64,000 nt of DNA from Devosia limi DSM 17137 (lineage in GTDB: Bacteria > Pseudomonadota > Alphaproteobacteria > Rhizobiales > Devosiaceae): positions 186,001 through 250,000 of the forward strand of contig NZ_FQVC01000006.1 of the NCBI RefSeq assembly GCF_900128975.1. The letters are read 5' to 3'. The notes beneath the pieces are model-generated. The model saw nothing but the letters and a program-made list of their open reading frames with translations, searched no databases and was not told the DNA's origin. Shown here in pieces: positions 35,468 to 44,275 of the stretch. The translations under genes were made by a program, and so were the position numbers. The first letter of the stretch is position 1. Each line of letters begins with the position of its first letter.

Positions 35468-36612
35468 TCCCCTATGGCCGCCAATCCATTTCCGAGGCTG
35501 ATATTGCGGCCGTAGTGGATGTCCTGCGATCGGACTTCCTGACGCAGGGACCGGCTATTCCCAAGTTCGAGCAAGCAATGTGCGCCAAGGTTGGCGCGCA
35601 ATACGGCGTTGCTGTGAACAGCGCCACCTCGGGCCTGCACATTGCGTGCCTGGCCCTCGGCTTGGGGCCAGATGACCTGCTCTGGACCGTCCCGAATACC
35701 TTTGTGGCCAGCGCCAACTGCGCGCGGTACTGCGGCGCGGATGTGGATTTCGTCGATATCGATCCGGTCACGCAGAACATTTCGGTGACGGCACTCGCAG
35801 AAAAGCTCAGAACCGCCGAACGCTTGCCCAAGATCGTGGTGCCCGTGCACTTTTCTGGCCAGCCCTGCGACATGAAGGAGATTGCCATACTGGCTCGCCA
35901 GTATGGCTTCAAGATTATCGAGGATGCGTCTCACGCTGTCGGCGCAACCTATTTTGGGGAACCGGTAGGGTCTTGCCAGTATAGCGATATTGCCATCTTC
36001 AGCTTCCATCCGGTCAAGATCATCACCTCCGGAGAGGGTGGTCTGGCGCTGACCAACGACGCGGCGCTGGCTGAGGCCATGGTGATGTTGCGGTCGCACG
36101 GTATCACTCGCGACGCGACGAGATACGAACAGCCGGATCGCGGTCCCTGGTATTACGAGCAGCAGATGCTCGGCTATAACTATCGCATGATCGACATCGA
36201 AGCAGCGCTTGGCCTCAGCCAGCTTGGTCGTCTCGATGCCTTCATCGCGCGCCGCAACCAGCTGGCCGCCCGCTACGATGACCTGCTGTCCGGGCTGGAC
36301 ATCCAGAAGCCCAAAGTCCTGCCGAATCGGCTTTCGAGCTTCCACCTCTATGTGGTCCGACTGACTGTCCGGGATGCCGATCGCCACCGCCGCGTGTTCG
36401 AGAAGCTACGCGCCGACGGTGTCGGGGTGAACGTGCACTACACGCCGGTTCACCTTCAGCCCGATTTTCAGCGGCTTGGCTTTGCGCCAGGCGATTTCCC
36501 CGAGGCCGAACGACATGGCGCGACCGCTATCTCTCTGCCCATGTATGCTGACTTGTCGGACGAAGCCCAGTTGACCGTGGTAAACAGCCTTATCAACGCC
36601 TTGGGCGAGTGA
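35464..36612 (+). CDS. pseC: UDP-4-keto-6-deoxy-AltNAc aminotransferase, pseudaminic acid step 2
   Basis: 382 residues of the DegT/DnrJ/EryC1 aminotransferase family: MIPYGRQSISEADIAAVVDVL at the N-terminus, NSATSGLHIACLALG, EDASHAVGATY, and the PLP lysine in FSFHPVKIITSGEGG. NYRMIDIEAALGLSQL and the C-terminal GVNVHYTPVHLQP are PseC hallmarks. It transfers an amino group from glutamate to C4. It is coupled to pseB. Confidence 0.95.
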   Translation: MIPYGRQSISEADIAAVVDVLRSDFLTQGPAIPKFEQAMCAKVGAQYGVAVNSATSGLHIACLALGLGPDDLLWTVPNTFVASANCARYCGADVDFVDIDPVTQNISVTALAEKLRTAERLPKIVVPVHFSGQPCDMKEIAILARQYGFKIIEDASHAVGATYFGEPVGSCQYSDIAIFSFHPVKIITSGEGGLALTNDAALAEAMVMLRSHGITRDATRYEQPDRGPWYYEQQMLGYNYRMIDIEAALGLSQLGRLDAFIARRNQLAARYDDLLSGLDIQKPKVLPNRLSSFHLYVVRLTVRDADRHRRVFEKLRADGVGVNVHYTPVHLQPDFQRLGFAPGDFPEAERHGATAISLPMYADLSDEAQLTVVNSLINALGE

Positions 36613-36624
36613 CTTGTTCGCGGA

Positions 36625-37563
36625 ATGACTGGCAGACAAGGTTTCCAGCAACCGGATACCGGCATGAGCGGATCGACTGAACGTTCAGAACTTTTTGGAC
36701 GACTGGCCCTGGGCACGGTTCAGTTTGGGCTGACCTATGGCATCACCAATACGAGTGGCAAAGTAGGCCCGGACGCGGTTCAAGCCATCCTGGCGCGCGC
36801 CGCCGAGGTCGGGTTATCTACCTTGGACACGGCTGCTCTCTATGGGGATAGTGAGCAATCGCTAGGCAGCGCGGGCGTTGAGAATTTCGCAGTCGTCACC
36901 AAGCTGCCCGAGCTCGGCCGCGACGTAGCGGATCCCGGGCTCTGGGTCAGAACGCAAATGCTGGCATCGCTGTCTCGGCTAAGATTGCCGAGGGTCGATG
37001 GGCTTCTGCTGCACCGTCCCGACGTCCTGATGACAGAGTCCGGACCCGCGATCTGGTCGGCCATGCAGCACCTTCGAGCCGAAGGGCTGGTGCGGGCGAT
37101 CGGTTACTCGGTCTACGAACCGCGGGAACTTTCGTCGCTGTACCAGGCGTTCCGCCCGGATATCGTTCAGCTCCCCTACAACGCGCTGGACAGCCGGTTT
37201 GAGGTCTCGGGGTGGATAGCGCGCCTCGCCGATGGCGGCACAATGGTGCATGCCCGCAGTGCCTTTCTGCAGGGACTCCTGCTGGCCCCGCGCGATGGGC
37301 TGCCGGAGAAATTCTCTCGCTGGAGATCGGTATTCGATGCGTGGCACCAATGGTGCAGCGCCAGGGGGCTCACCCCTCTGCAGGCGGCGCTGGGCCACAG
37401 CCTCGCACATGCGTCCATTGACCGCGTGCTGGTAGGCGTTGCCGGAATGGATCAGTTCAGCGAAATACTGGCATCGGTGTCAAGACACCCCATCGCGGCG
37501 CCCCTTGATCTGTCTTCCTCCGATATCGACCTCATCAATCCTTCCCGCTGGAGTTCGTTATGA
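36625..37563 (+). CDS. Aldo/keto reductase of the nonulosonate operon
   Basis: 312 residues (the ATG at 36664 would give 299). A TIM-barrel aldo/keto reductase: GRLALGTVQFGLTYGI, STLDTAALYGDSE with the catalytic Asp-Tyr region, LLHRPDVL with the active-site His, and QLPYNALDSRF. Such reductases often accompany SpsF-type transferases in nonulosonate and flagellin-glycosylation loci, and probably reduce a keto-sugar intermediate. The stop overlaps the next gene's ATG (ATGA). Confidence 0.85.
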   Translation: MTGRQGFQQPDTGMSGSTERSELFGRLALGTVQFGLTYGITNTSGKVGPDAVQAILARAAEVGLSTLDTAALYGDSEQSLGSAGVENFAVVTKLPELGRDVADPGLWVRTQMLASLSRLRLPRVDGLLLHRPDVLMTESGPAIWSAMQHLRAEGLVRAIGYSVYEPRELSSLYQAFRPDIVQLPYNALDSRFEVSGWIARLADGGTMVHARSAFLQGLLLAPRDGLPEKFSRWRSVFDAWHQWCSARGLTPLQAALGHSLAHASIDRVLVGVAGMDQFSEILASVSRHPIAAPLDLSSSDIDLINPSRWSSL

Positions 37564-39587
37564 AAACCGTTGCCATTGTGCAGGCCAGAATGGGGTCGAC
37601 CCGCCTGCCGGGCAAAGTGATGCTGGATATCGCCGGCGTGCCGATGATCGAGTTGCTGCTGCGCCGACTACAGCGTGCGCGGATGGTGGACGGCATCATT
37701 GTTGCGACCTCGACCGCCGCCGCTGACGACCGTCTGGCTGAGCATGTTGCGGCTCTGGGCGTCGAGGTTTACCGCGGCAGCGAACAGGACGTTCTTGATC
37801 GCTATTATCGCGCAGCGCAGCAGGCGTCGGCAGACGTTGTTGTGCGCGTGACGGGCGATTGTCCATTCCTTGATCCGGTTCTGGTCGACGATGTCATCAC
37901 GCTGCGCCAGGCACGCAGTGTCGACTATGCGAGCAATATCACCCCGCCGACTTATCCAGACGGGCTGGACACCGAGGTTTTTACCTTTGCAGCTCTCGAG
38001 CGCAGCTGGAACGAGGCCCGCGATCCATACCAGCGCGAGCATGTGACCCCCTACCTTCGCCAGGCAGAGGTGTTCACGCGTGAAGGCCAGGCCAGCGAGA
38101 CCGATTACTCCGGCTTGCGGTGGACGGTCGACGAGGCGAGCGATCTTCGCGTGGCTCGCGCGGTCGCCGATCACTTTGTCGGCCGCGCGGACTTCGGTTG
38201 GCGTGACATTCTTGGGCTGGCCGAGGCACAGCCGGAACTATTCGGTGCGAACGCGCACCTCTTGCGAAATGAAGGAGCTGCGATGGGCACCGGGCAGAAA
38301 TTGTGGAAGCGCGCCAAGGAAGTCATTCCGGGCGGAAACATGTTGCTGTCCAAGCGTAGCGAGATGTTCCTGCCCGAGCAGTGGCCGGCCTATTTCAGTA
38401 AGGCCAAGGGCTGCACCGTCTGGGATCTGGACAATAATGCCTTCACCGACATGTCCATTATGGGTGTTGGCACCAACACACTTGGCTATGGGCACGATGA
38501 AGTGGACGATGCCGTTCGGGACACGGTCACCAAGGGCAATATGTCCACCTTCAACTGCCCCGAAGAAGTTGCCCTCGCCGAGCGTCTGATCGAAATCAAT
38601 CCCTGGGCCGATATGGTTCGTTTCGCCAGGTCCGGAGGCGAAGCCAATGCTGTCGCCATTCGAATCGCGCGCGCGGCCAGCGGCAAGGACAAGGTTGCTT
38701 TCTGCGGTTATCACGGCTGGCATGACTGGTACCTCGCGGCCAATCTCGCCGATGAGCATCATCTTGCCGGCCACCTGCTTCCCGGCCTGGAGCCGCGGGG
38801 AGTGCCTCAGCAATTGTCCGGCAGCGTGCTGGCGTTCAATTTCAATCGCATCGACGAGCTGGAAGCGCATGTGGCTCGCGGCGATGTTGGCGTGATCATG
38901 ATGGAAGTGTCGCGCAACAAGGGTCCGGAAGACGGCTTCCTCGAGCGTGTTCGCGAGTTGGCGACGGCAAATGGCATCGTGCTGATCTTTGACGAATGCA
39001 CCTCCGGCTTCCGCCAGACATTTGGCGGGCTGCACAAGCTCTATGGCGTCGAACCCGATATCGCCATGTACGGCAAGGCCCTCGGCAACGGTTACGGCAT
39101 CACGGCGGCGGTCGGCCGTCGCGAGGTGATGGAGGCCGCACAGAACACCTTCATTTCATCGACATTCTGGACTGAGCGGATCGGCCCGAGCGCTGCACTA
39201 GCAACGCTGAAAGTGATGGAACGCACGAAATCCTGGGAGCAGATTACCGCAATTGGGCTTGATATCCGCGCTCGCTGGCAACAGCTCGCCGACCGGCATG
39301 GGCTGACCATCGCCCATTGGGGATTGCCTGCTCTGTGCGGCTATACGTTCCAGAGCGACAATGCCAACGCGTACAAGACGCTGGTGACCCAGGAAATGCT
39401 CGCGAAGGGCTTTCTCGCCGGCAATAGTGTCTATGCCTCAGTGGCCCATACGCCCGACGTGATCGAGGCGTATTTCGCCGCGCTCGATCCAATATTTGCG
39501 ACCATTGCACAATGCGAGGGCGGTCGCGACGTTGAAAGCCTGCTCAAGGGCCCTGCCGCACATCAGGGCTTCAAGCGTTTGAATTAG
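37560..39587 (+). CDS. Fusion: SpsF-type cytidylyltransferase + class III aminotransferase
   Basis: 675 residues in one frame. Residues 1 to about 240 are a SpsF/COG1861 nucleotidyltransferase (VAIVQARMGSTRLPGKVM, GSEQDVLDRYYRA, RVTGDCPFLDP, LRWTVDE), expected to activate a nonulosonate with CTP. Residues about 245-675 are a PLP-dependent glutamate-1-semialdehyde-aminomutase-like enzyme (ARSGGEANAVAIRIARA, GYHGWHDWY, IFDECTSGFR, PLP Lys in MYGKALGNGYG). At the joint, AAGGAG (38272-38277) sits five bases before an in-frame ATG (38283), exactly like a gene start. The domains are normally separate genes, so this may be a fusion that can also produce the aminotransferase alone. Confidence 0.9.
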   Translation: MKTVAIVQARMGSTRLPGKVMLDIAGVPMIELLLRRLQRARMVDGIIVATSTAAADDRLAEHVAALGVEVYRGSEQDVLDRYYRAAQQASADVVVRVTGDCPFLDPVLVDDVITLRQARSVDYASNITPPTYPDGLDTEVFTFAALERSWNEARDPYQREHVTPYLRQAEVFTREGQASETDYSGLRWTVDEASDLRVARAVADHFVGRADFGWRDILGLAEAQPELFGANAHLLRNEGAAMGTGQKLWKRAKEVIPGGNMLLSKRSEMFLPEQWPAYFSKAKGCTVWDLDNNAFTDMSIMGVGTNTLGYGHDEVDDAVRDTVTKGNMSTFNCPEEVALAERLIEINPWADMVRFARSGGEANAVAIRIARAASGKDKVAFCGYHGWHDWYLAANLADEHHLAGHLLPGLEPRGVPQQLSGSVLAFNFNRIDELEAHVARGDVGVIMMEVSRNKGPEDGFLERVRELATANGIVLIFDECTSGFRQTFGGLHKLYGVEPDIAMYGKALGNGYGITAAVGRREVMEAAQNTFISSTFWTERIGPSAALATLKVMERTKSWEQITAIGLDIRARWQQLADRHGLTIAHWGLPALCGYTFQSDNANAYKTLVTQEMLAKGFLAGNSVYASVAHTPDVIEAYFAALDPIFATIAQCEGGRDVESLLKGPAAHQGFKRLN

Positions 39588-39610
39588 GCGACAAACCGGG
39601 AAGCCCACCG

Positions 39611-41224
39611 TTGGAAGACAGCAGGCCTTTAATTGTCTTTCGTGTCGATGGATCGACACGAATTGGAAGTGGGCACGTTATGCGTTGCCTCACTTTGGCG
39701 AACGCTGCGGCATTGCGGGGCTTTGGCTGCTTTTTTGTCAGCCGTGATCTGCATGGCAGTCTTGCGACGAAAATAACCTCATCTGGCCACGCGTCCATAC
39801 TTCTACCGCAGGAAGGCCCGCCGGCGCCGATGGAGGCTGGCCAGTATGGCCAGTGGCTCGGCACGACCGAGGAGCATGATTCCAAGTCAGTGATTGACGC
39901 CCTTTCAGAGCTGGCAAGCGACAGGTGTAAGCTTGTGGTTGTCGACCACTACGGCCTAAGCTCAACGTGGGAGGCTTCTCTAAACAGTACTGTAGGCATC
40001 CCCATCCTGGCGCTTGATGATCTCGACAGGCGCCACGAAAGCGCATTCGTGCTCGATGTTACGTTTGGAAAAACGGCGGCAAACTACGAAGGGCAATTGA
40101 CGGAAGGCACACGAGCGCTGGTCGGCCCGTCCTATGCACTTCTGCGTCCGGACTTCGCCCTCTTGCGGAGCCCGGCATTACAGGGGCGCGATGCCCGTCT
40201 TTCCCATGGCACCGTCAACCATGTCCTTGTTTCCATGGGGGGAGCAGACGAGACAAACGCAACCTTGTGGGTCACGGACGCCCTGGCGACGCTGTTAGAG
40301 AACCGGTCCTTCAAAATTCACGTTCTGCTGGGCGCGGCCTATCCGCACCGGGCGTCGCTTGACACTCTTCAGGCTACTTTGGGCAATCGGCTTGAGATTC
40401 ATAGCGACGTCGCAGAAATGGCCGCCCTTCTCGCAGACATGGATCTGGCGATTGGTGCTGCAGGCTCGTCCTCTTGGGAACGCTGTTGCTTGGGGCTCCC
40501 AACGATCAATCTCGTTCTGGCAGAAAACCAGGTGACAGTCGCAAGATTGCTCGCCAGCGGCGGAGCAGCCATTGATGGAGGGCGCTTCCCCACGTCGGAA
40601 GCGCCGGACATGTGGGCAAAGCGGATCATAGCCCCTGTATTGGCGAGTTCTACCTTGATCGCGCTGAGTGGGACCGCGCGTGATTTGGTTGATGGGAGGG
40701 GTGCGGGCCGGGTTATCGCAGAGGCTTTCTCGGGTCTTGTGCGAACGTCGCTCCTCGTACTCAGGGGCGTCACCATGGATGACGCTGCACTTCTCTTTGA
40801 GTGGCAGTGCGATGGTAGGACCAGAAGATACGCGCTAAACCCAGCGCCTCCGACTTGGAGCGAGCATCTCAAATGGCTGCAGCGCAAATTGAATGACCCC
40901 TATTGCAGTTTCTACATAGCCGAGGTTGCGGGGATCGCCTCAGGTACAGTACGGCTTGATCGCTCGGCATCGCCGCCACCGCCTACTGCCACTGAACACG
41001 AGTGGCGAGAGGTCTCAATTCTGACGGCGCCTGAATTCTACGGGTGCGGCGTTGGGCTGCGAATGATCCGCGCACTTATGGCTTTGCACCCTGAGGAAGA
41101 TCTGGTTGCTCGTGTCTTGGCAGATAACCAGTCTTCCCAGAGACTATTTGCCAAGGCCGGTTTTTCGCACTATGCGCCCGAACTCCTATTCTGGCCCCAG
41201 CAGACGAACAGAGGAATATCATGA
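39611..41224 (+). CDS. pseG: PseG UDP-sugar hydrolase fused to a GNAT acetyltransferase
   Basis: 537 residues, start TTG at 39611. Residues 1 to about 370 are PseG (FRVDGSTRIGSGHVMRCLTLA with the His of the hydrolase, VVDHYGL, LVSMGGAD, GAAGSSSWERCCLGLPTI), which removes UDP to free 2,4-diacetamido-2,4,6-trideoxy-L-altrose. From about residue 375 a GNAT domain follows (LRGVTMDDAALLFEWQ, AGIASGTVRLD, YGCGVGLRMIRA, ADNQSSQRLFAKAGF), equivalent to PseH, the N4-acetyltransferase. It is coupled to pseI (ATGA). Confidence 0.92.
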   Translation: MEDSRPLIVFRVDGSTRIGSGHVMRCLTLANAAALRGFGCFFVSRDLHGSLATKITSSGHASILLPQEGPPAPMEAGQYGQWLGTTEEHDSKSVIDALSELASDRCKLVVVDHYGLSSTWEASLNSTVGIPILALDDLDRRHESAFVLDVTFGKTAANYEGQLTEGTRALVGPSYALLRPDFALLRSPALQGRDARLSHGTVNHVLVSMGGADETNATLWVTDALATLLENRSFKIHVLLGAAYPHRASLDTLQATLGNRLEIHSDVAEMAALLADMDLAIGAAGSSSWERCCLGLPTINLVLAENQVTVARLLASGGAAIDGGRFPTSEAPDMWAKRIIAPVLASSTLIALSGTARDLVDGRGAGRVIAEAFSGLVRTSLLVLRGVTMDDAALLFEWQCDGRTRRYALNPAPPTWSEHLKWLQRKLNDPYCSFYIAEVAGIASGTVRLDRSASPPPPTATEHEWREVSILTAPEFYGCGVGLRMIRALMALHPEEDLVARVLADNQSSQRLFAKAGFSHYAPELLFWPQQTNRGIS

Positions 41225-42273
41225 CGCCCTCCTTCAATCTTGGATCTCGGCGAATTGGCCGCGACGCTGCTCCGTTTGTCATTGCCGAAATGTCCGGCAA
41301 TCACAATGGCTCCAAGGAGCGCGCTCTGGAAATCGTCAGGGCGGCGGCAGAGTGTGGTGTCGATTGCCTCAAATTCCAGACCTATACTGCCGACACCATC
41401 ACGTTGAACTCGACGCGGGACGACTTTCTGATCAACGATCCCAAGAGCTTGTGGAACGGGCGTCAATTGCATGATCTCTACGACGAGGCCCATACCCCCT
41501 GGGAATGGCATGCAGAATTGTTTGCAGAAGCCGCAAAGCATGGCGTTCTGGCGTTTTCCACTCCGTTCGACGAGACGGCAGTGGATTTCCTGAACGATCT
41601 GGGCGTGCCTATGTTCAAGATCGCGTCTTTCGAGATGACGCATCTTCCGTTGATTGCCAAGGTCGCCCGCACGGGTAAGCCGATGATCATGTCGACAGGC
41701 ATGGCCACGGTCGAGGAGATTGAACAGGCGCTCGCTACAGCGAAAAGTGCCGGCGGCAAGGACATCGTGCTGCTGAAATGCACAAGCCAGTATCCTGCCA
41801 ACGCCGCAGACGCCAACCTGATGACGATCCCCGACATGATGGATCGGTTTGGCGTTCAGGTCGGTCTTTCGGACCATACTGCTGGAACCGGCGTCGCAGT
41901 GGCCTCAATCGTCCTGGGCGCAACCGTCATCGAAAAGCACTTCACTCTGGATCGCAACGATGGAGGAGTGGACTCGGCCTTTTCCCTGGAACCTTGGGAA
42001 ATGAGGCTATTGAAGGAAGAAACCACGCGTGCGTGGCACTCCACAGGTCAGGTCGTTTATGGCGGGACTGAAAACGAAGCGAGCTCGCGACGCTTCCGGC
42101 AATCCATCTATCCGGCCCGCGCAATCGCGGAAGGCGAGCTTTTCAGTCGCGATAACCTGCGCATTTGTCGGCCGGGGCTCAGCCTTGAGCCGCGGTTTTT
42201 CGATGACCTGTTAGGCAAGCCGGCACGTCGGGCTATTGAGTTTGGCGAAAGACTGACCCAGTCCGACCTTTGA
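41221..42273 (+). CDS. pseI: Pseudaminic acid synthase
   Basis: 350 residues of the NeuB family: FVIAEMSGNHNGSKERA at the N-terminus is the PseI-type signature. It also has DCLKFQTYTADT, FSTPFDETAVDFL, STGMATVEEI, LKCTSQYPA, GLSDHTAG and the metal-binding EKHFTLDR, plus a C-terminal SAF domain (SIYPARAIAEGELFS). It condenses phosphoenolpyruvate with the deacetylated PseG product to form the nine-carbon pseudaminic acid. Confidence 0.95.
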   Translation: MTPSFNLGSRRIGRDAAPFVIAEMSGNHNGSKERALEIVRAAAECGVDCLKFQTYTADTITLNSTRDDFLINDPKSLWNGRQLHDLYDEAHTPWEWHAELFAEAAKHGVLAFSTPFDETAVDFLNDLGVPMFKIASFEMTHLPLIAKVARTGKPMIMSTGMATVEEIEQALATAKSAGGKDIVLLKCTSQYPANAADANLMTIPDMMDRFGVQVGLSDHTAGTGVAVASIVLGATVIEKHFTLDRNDGGVDSAFSLEPWEMRLLKEETTRAWHSTGQVVYGGTENEASSRRFRQSIYPARAIAEGELFSRDNLRICRPGLSLEPRFFDDLLGKPARRAIEFGERLTQSDL

Positions 42274-42325
42274 GTGCAGCAATGCGCCTGTATTGGCGGA
42301 CCACGACCAGCGGATGGACTGTCGA

Positions 42326-42949
42326 ATGGAACGAGTAGGTATTCTGCGCATGCCGCTGGGCAATCTCCAGTCAGTATGGAATGCGCTGCACGTCTCGGGC
42401 TTCGATCCGGAGTATGTCGATGAGCAGTCTGACTTTGACCACCTGACTCACCTGATCATCCCCGGCGTTGGCCATTTCAAGGCCGTAATGGATCACCTAG
42501 TGTCCAAGGGTCTGCCGGACAAGATCACGCGCTTCGCCCAAAGTGGCCGCCCCACCTTGGGCATTTGCGTTGGAATGCAACTGCTGGGGAAGTCCAGCAA
42601 CGAGGGCGGGGTGAACTCGGCCGGGCTCGGGCTGGTCGATGCCGTCGTCACACGGCTACCGGACGACGGGCAGGTGCTCCCCCATGTGGGCTGGAGCACG
42701 GTGGATCTGAAGCGTGATCACCCTGTCACGCAGGGTCTCAAGCAAGGACGGGACTACTACTTCGTCCACTCCTACGGCATGAAGGCTGGTTCGGAAGACA
42801 TCGTCATCGGGACGACAACATACGGGAGCGATTTCGTGTCGATCGTGGGCAAGGGGAACGTGGTTGGCTTTCAGTTCCATCCGGAAAAAAGCCAGTCCAA
42901 CGGCCTCCACTTGATTACGAATTTCGCCCTTTGGGATGGTCAATGTTAA
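42326..42949 (+). CDS. HisH-like glutamine amidotransferase of module 2
   Basis: 207 residues from the ATG at 42326. Class-I glutaminase with nucleophile Cys in GICVGMQLLGKSSNEGG and the catalytic His-Glu in FQFHPEKSQSNG. The usual N-terminal VDYGxGN is altered to ILRMPLGNL, so it is divergent from both true HisH and the module 1 copy. The last codons overlap the HisF-like start (42943). It should feed ammonia to the module 2 amidotransferase at 44.3-45.5 kb. Confidence 0.88.
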   Translation: MERVGILRMPLGNLQSVWNALHVSGFDPEYVDEQSDFDHLTHLIIPGVGHFKAVMDHLVSKGLPDKITRFAQSGRPTLGICVGMQLLGKSSNEGGVNSAGLGLVDAVVTRLPDDGQVLPHVGWSTVDLKRDHPVTQGLKQGRDYYFVHSYGMKAGSEDIVIGTTTYGSDFVSIVGKGNVVGFQFHPEKSQSNGLHLITNFALWDGQC

Positions 42950-43707
42950 AAAAGCGGATAATTCCCATCCAGTTGCTGAACAACGGGCGATTGGTAAAAT
43001 CCATCGATTTCGGAAACTTCCGCGATGTCGGAGATCCTGTCAAAAGTTCTTCGGTCTACAACTCTCAGTATGCCGACGAGCTCATGCTCCTCAATGTTTC
43101 GCGGGAAAAGCGATCGATTGCGGACCTGCTCCAGATTATCGTCAAGATTTCCGAAGTGAGCTTCATGCCGCTGGCTATTGGCGGGGGCATCAGCTCCCCC
43201 GACGACGCGGCATTGCTCATACGCAACGGCGCCGACAAGATCGTTGTAAATTCGGTCGCCTATCGCGATCTCAATGTCATCACCGAGACATCGAACCGTT
43301 TCGGCGCACAGGCTGTCATCGTTGGAATAGACGTCCGCTGGGACGCCGATCTCGACGACTACAGGCTTTACAGTCGATGCGGCTCAGCGGCCGAAAATGT
43401 CGGTCTCGAGCAGCATATCGCACGCGTCGTTGCGGCCGGTGCGGGTGAGATCATGGTGCAGTCCATCGATCGCGATGGTAGCATGCAGGGGTTTGACCTT
43501 GATGCTATCTCGCGTGCAATGACGGCATCCCCGACGCCCGTGATCGGCGCCGGGGGCTCGGGAAATTACGAATCGCTGAAAGACGCCTTCATAACAACAG
43601 GGGTAAGCGCGCTCGCCTGCGGCAGCCTGTTCAATTTCTCCGACTCAAACCCGTTGCGCGCCAAGGCCTATCTGAGCAACCACGGCTTGAACTTCAAGAA
43701 GGTCTGA
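42943..43707 (+). CDS. HisF-like cyclase of sugar amidotransferase module 2
   Basis: 254 residues from the ATG at 42943. HisF-family barrel (RIIPIQLLNNGRLVKS, DELMLLNVSRE, AIGGGISSPDDA, VGIDVRWD, GEIMVQSIDRDGSMQGFD, GAGGSGNYES). It overlaps the HisH-like gene by seven bases. It is clearly different in sequence from the module 1 HisF, which argues for two distinct sugar substrates rather than a recent duplication. Confidence 0.88.
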   Translation: MLKKRIIPIQLLNNGRLVKSIDFGNFRDVGDPVKSSSVYNSQYADELMLLNVSREKRSIADLLQIIVKISEVSFMPLAIGGGISSPDDAALLIRNGADKIVVNSVAYRDLNVITETSNRFGAQAVIVGIDVRWDADLDDYRLYSRCGSAAENVGLEQHIARVVAAGAGEIMVQSIDRDGSMQGFDLDAISRAMTASPTPVIGAGGSGNYESLKDAFITTGVSALACGSLFNFSDSNPLRAKAYLSNHGLNFKKV

Positions 43708-43708
43708 C

Positions 43709-44251
43709 ATGGTCATAAGATCGGAACGCTTGGAACTGCGTGAGCTGCAGGTCGCTGACATAACGCCGGCATATATCGGCTGGATGTCTGATCGCGAAAC
43801 CAATCGCTACCTGGAGACGAGGCACTCCGCGCAGACGCCTGAATCCGTGGCGGCATTTGTGGCGCGTGTCGCGGCAGCGCCTGATGAGTTTTTGTTCGGC
43901 ATTTTCCTGCCGACTGGCCGCCATATCGGCAATATCAAGGTCGGCCCCATCCGGCCGGTCCATGGCGTCGCGGACGTCAGCCTGCTCATTGGCGATGCTG
44001 CCTGCCGCGGGCAGGGATTTGGCACGGAAGCCATCCGCGCCGTGAGCGCCTTTGCCTTTGACAATCTAGGGGTAAGCAAGCTCAGCGCAAGCATGTACCT
44101 GCCCAATGAAGGGTCCACACGAGCGTTCCTCCGCGCTGGCTTTGTGCGGGAAGGGCTGCGCGTGAAGCACTACGATCTGGATGGCGAGCGGTGCGATCTG
44201 GTTGAGCTCGGCGCCACCCGAGAGGATATGTTCAAACAAAAAGAGCGCTGA
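43709..44251 (+). CDS. GNAT N-acetyltransferase (RimJ/PseH-like)
   Basis: 180 residues of the Acetyltransf_3/RimJ-RimL group: RSERLELRELQ at the N-terminus, GNIKVGPIRP, the acetyl-CoA loop CRGQGFGTEAI, and NEGSTRAFLRAGFVREG. Directly after the HisF-like gene, it is the last gene of the plus-strand operon, with its stop codon inside the terminator stem. Since a GNAT is also fused to PseG, this one may acylate a different position or the amidinated sugar. Confidence 0.88.
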   Translation: MVIRSERLELRELQVADITPAYIGWMSDRETNRYLETRHSAQTPESVAAFVARVAAAPDEFLFGIFLPTGRHIGNIKVGPIRPVHGVADVSLLIGDAACRGQGFGTEAIRAVSAFAFDNLGVSKLSASMYLPNEGSTRAFLRAGFVREGLRVKHYDLDGERCDLVELGATREDMFKQKER

Positions 44252-44274
44252 CGGCCTCCGTCAGCGCTCCTTTC
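44243..44274. terminator. Bidirectional terminator between converging glycan genes
   Basis: Perfect 12-base stem GAGCGCTGACGG / CCGTCAGCGCTC (44243-44254, 44258-44269) with a three-base loop, then CTTT on the plus strand and TTTTTG on the minus side. It separates the GNAT gene from the oppositely oriented amidotransferase. Confidence 0.85.
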
Positions 44275-44275
44275 A

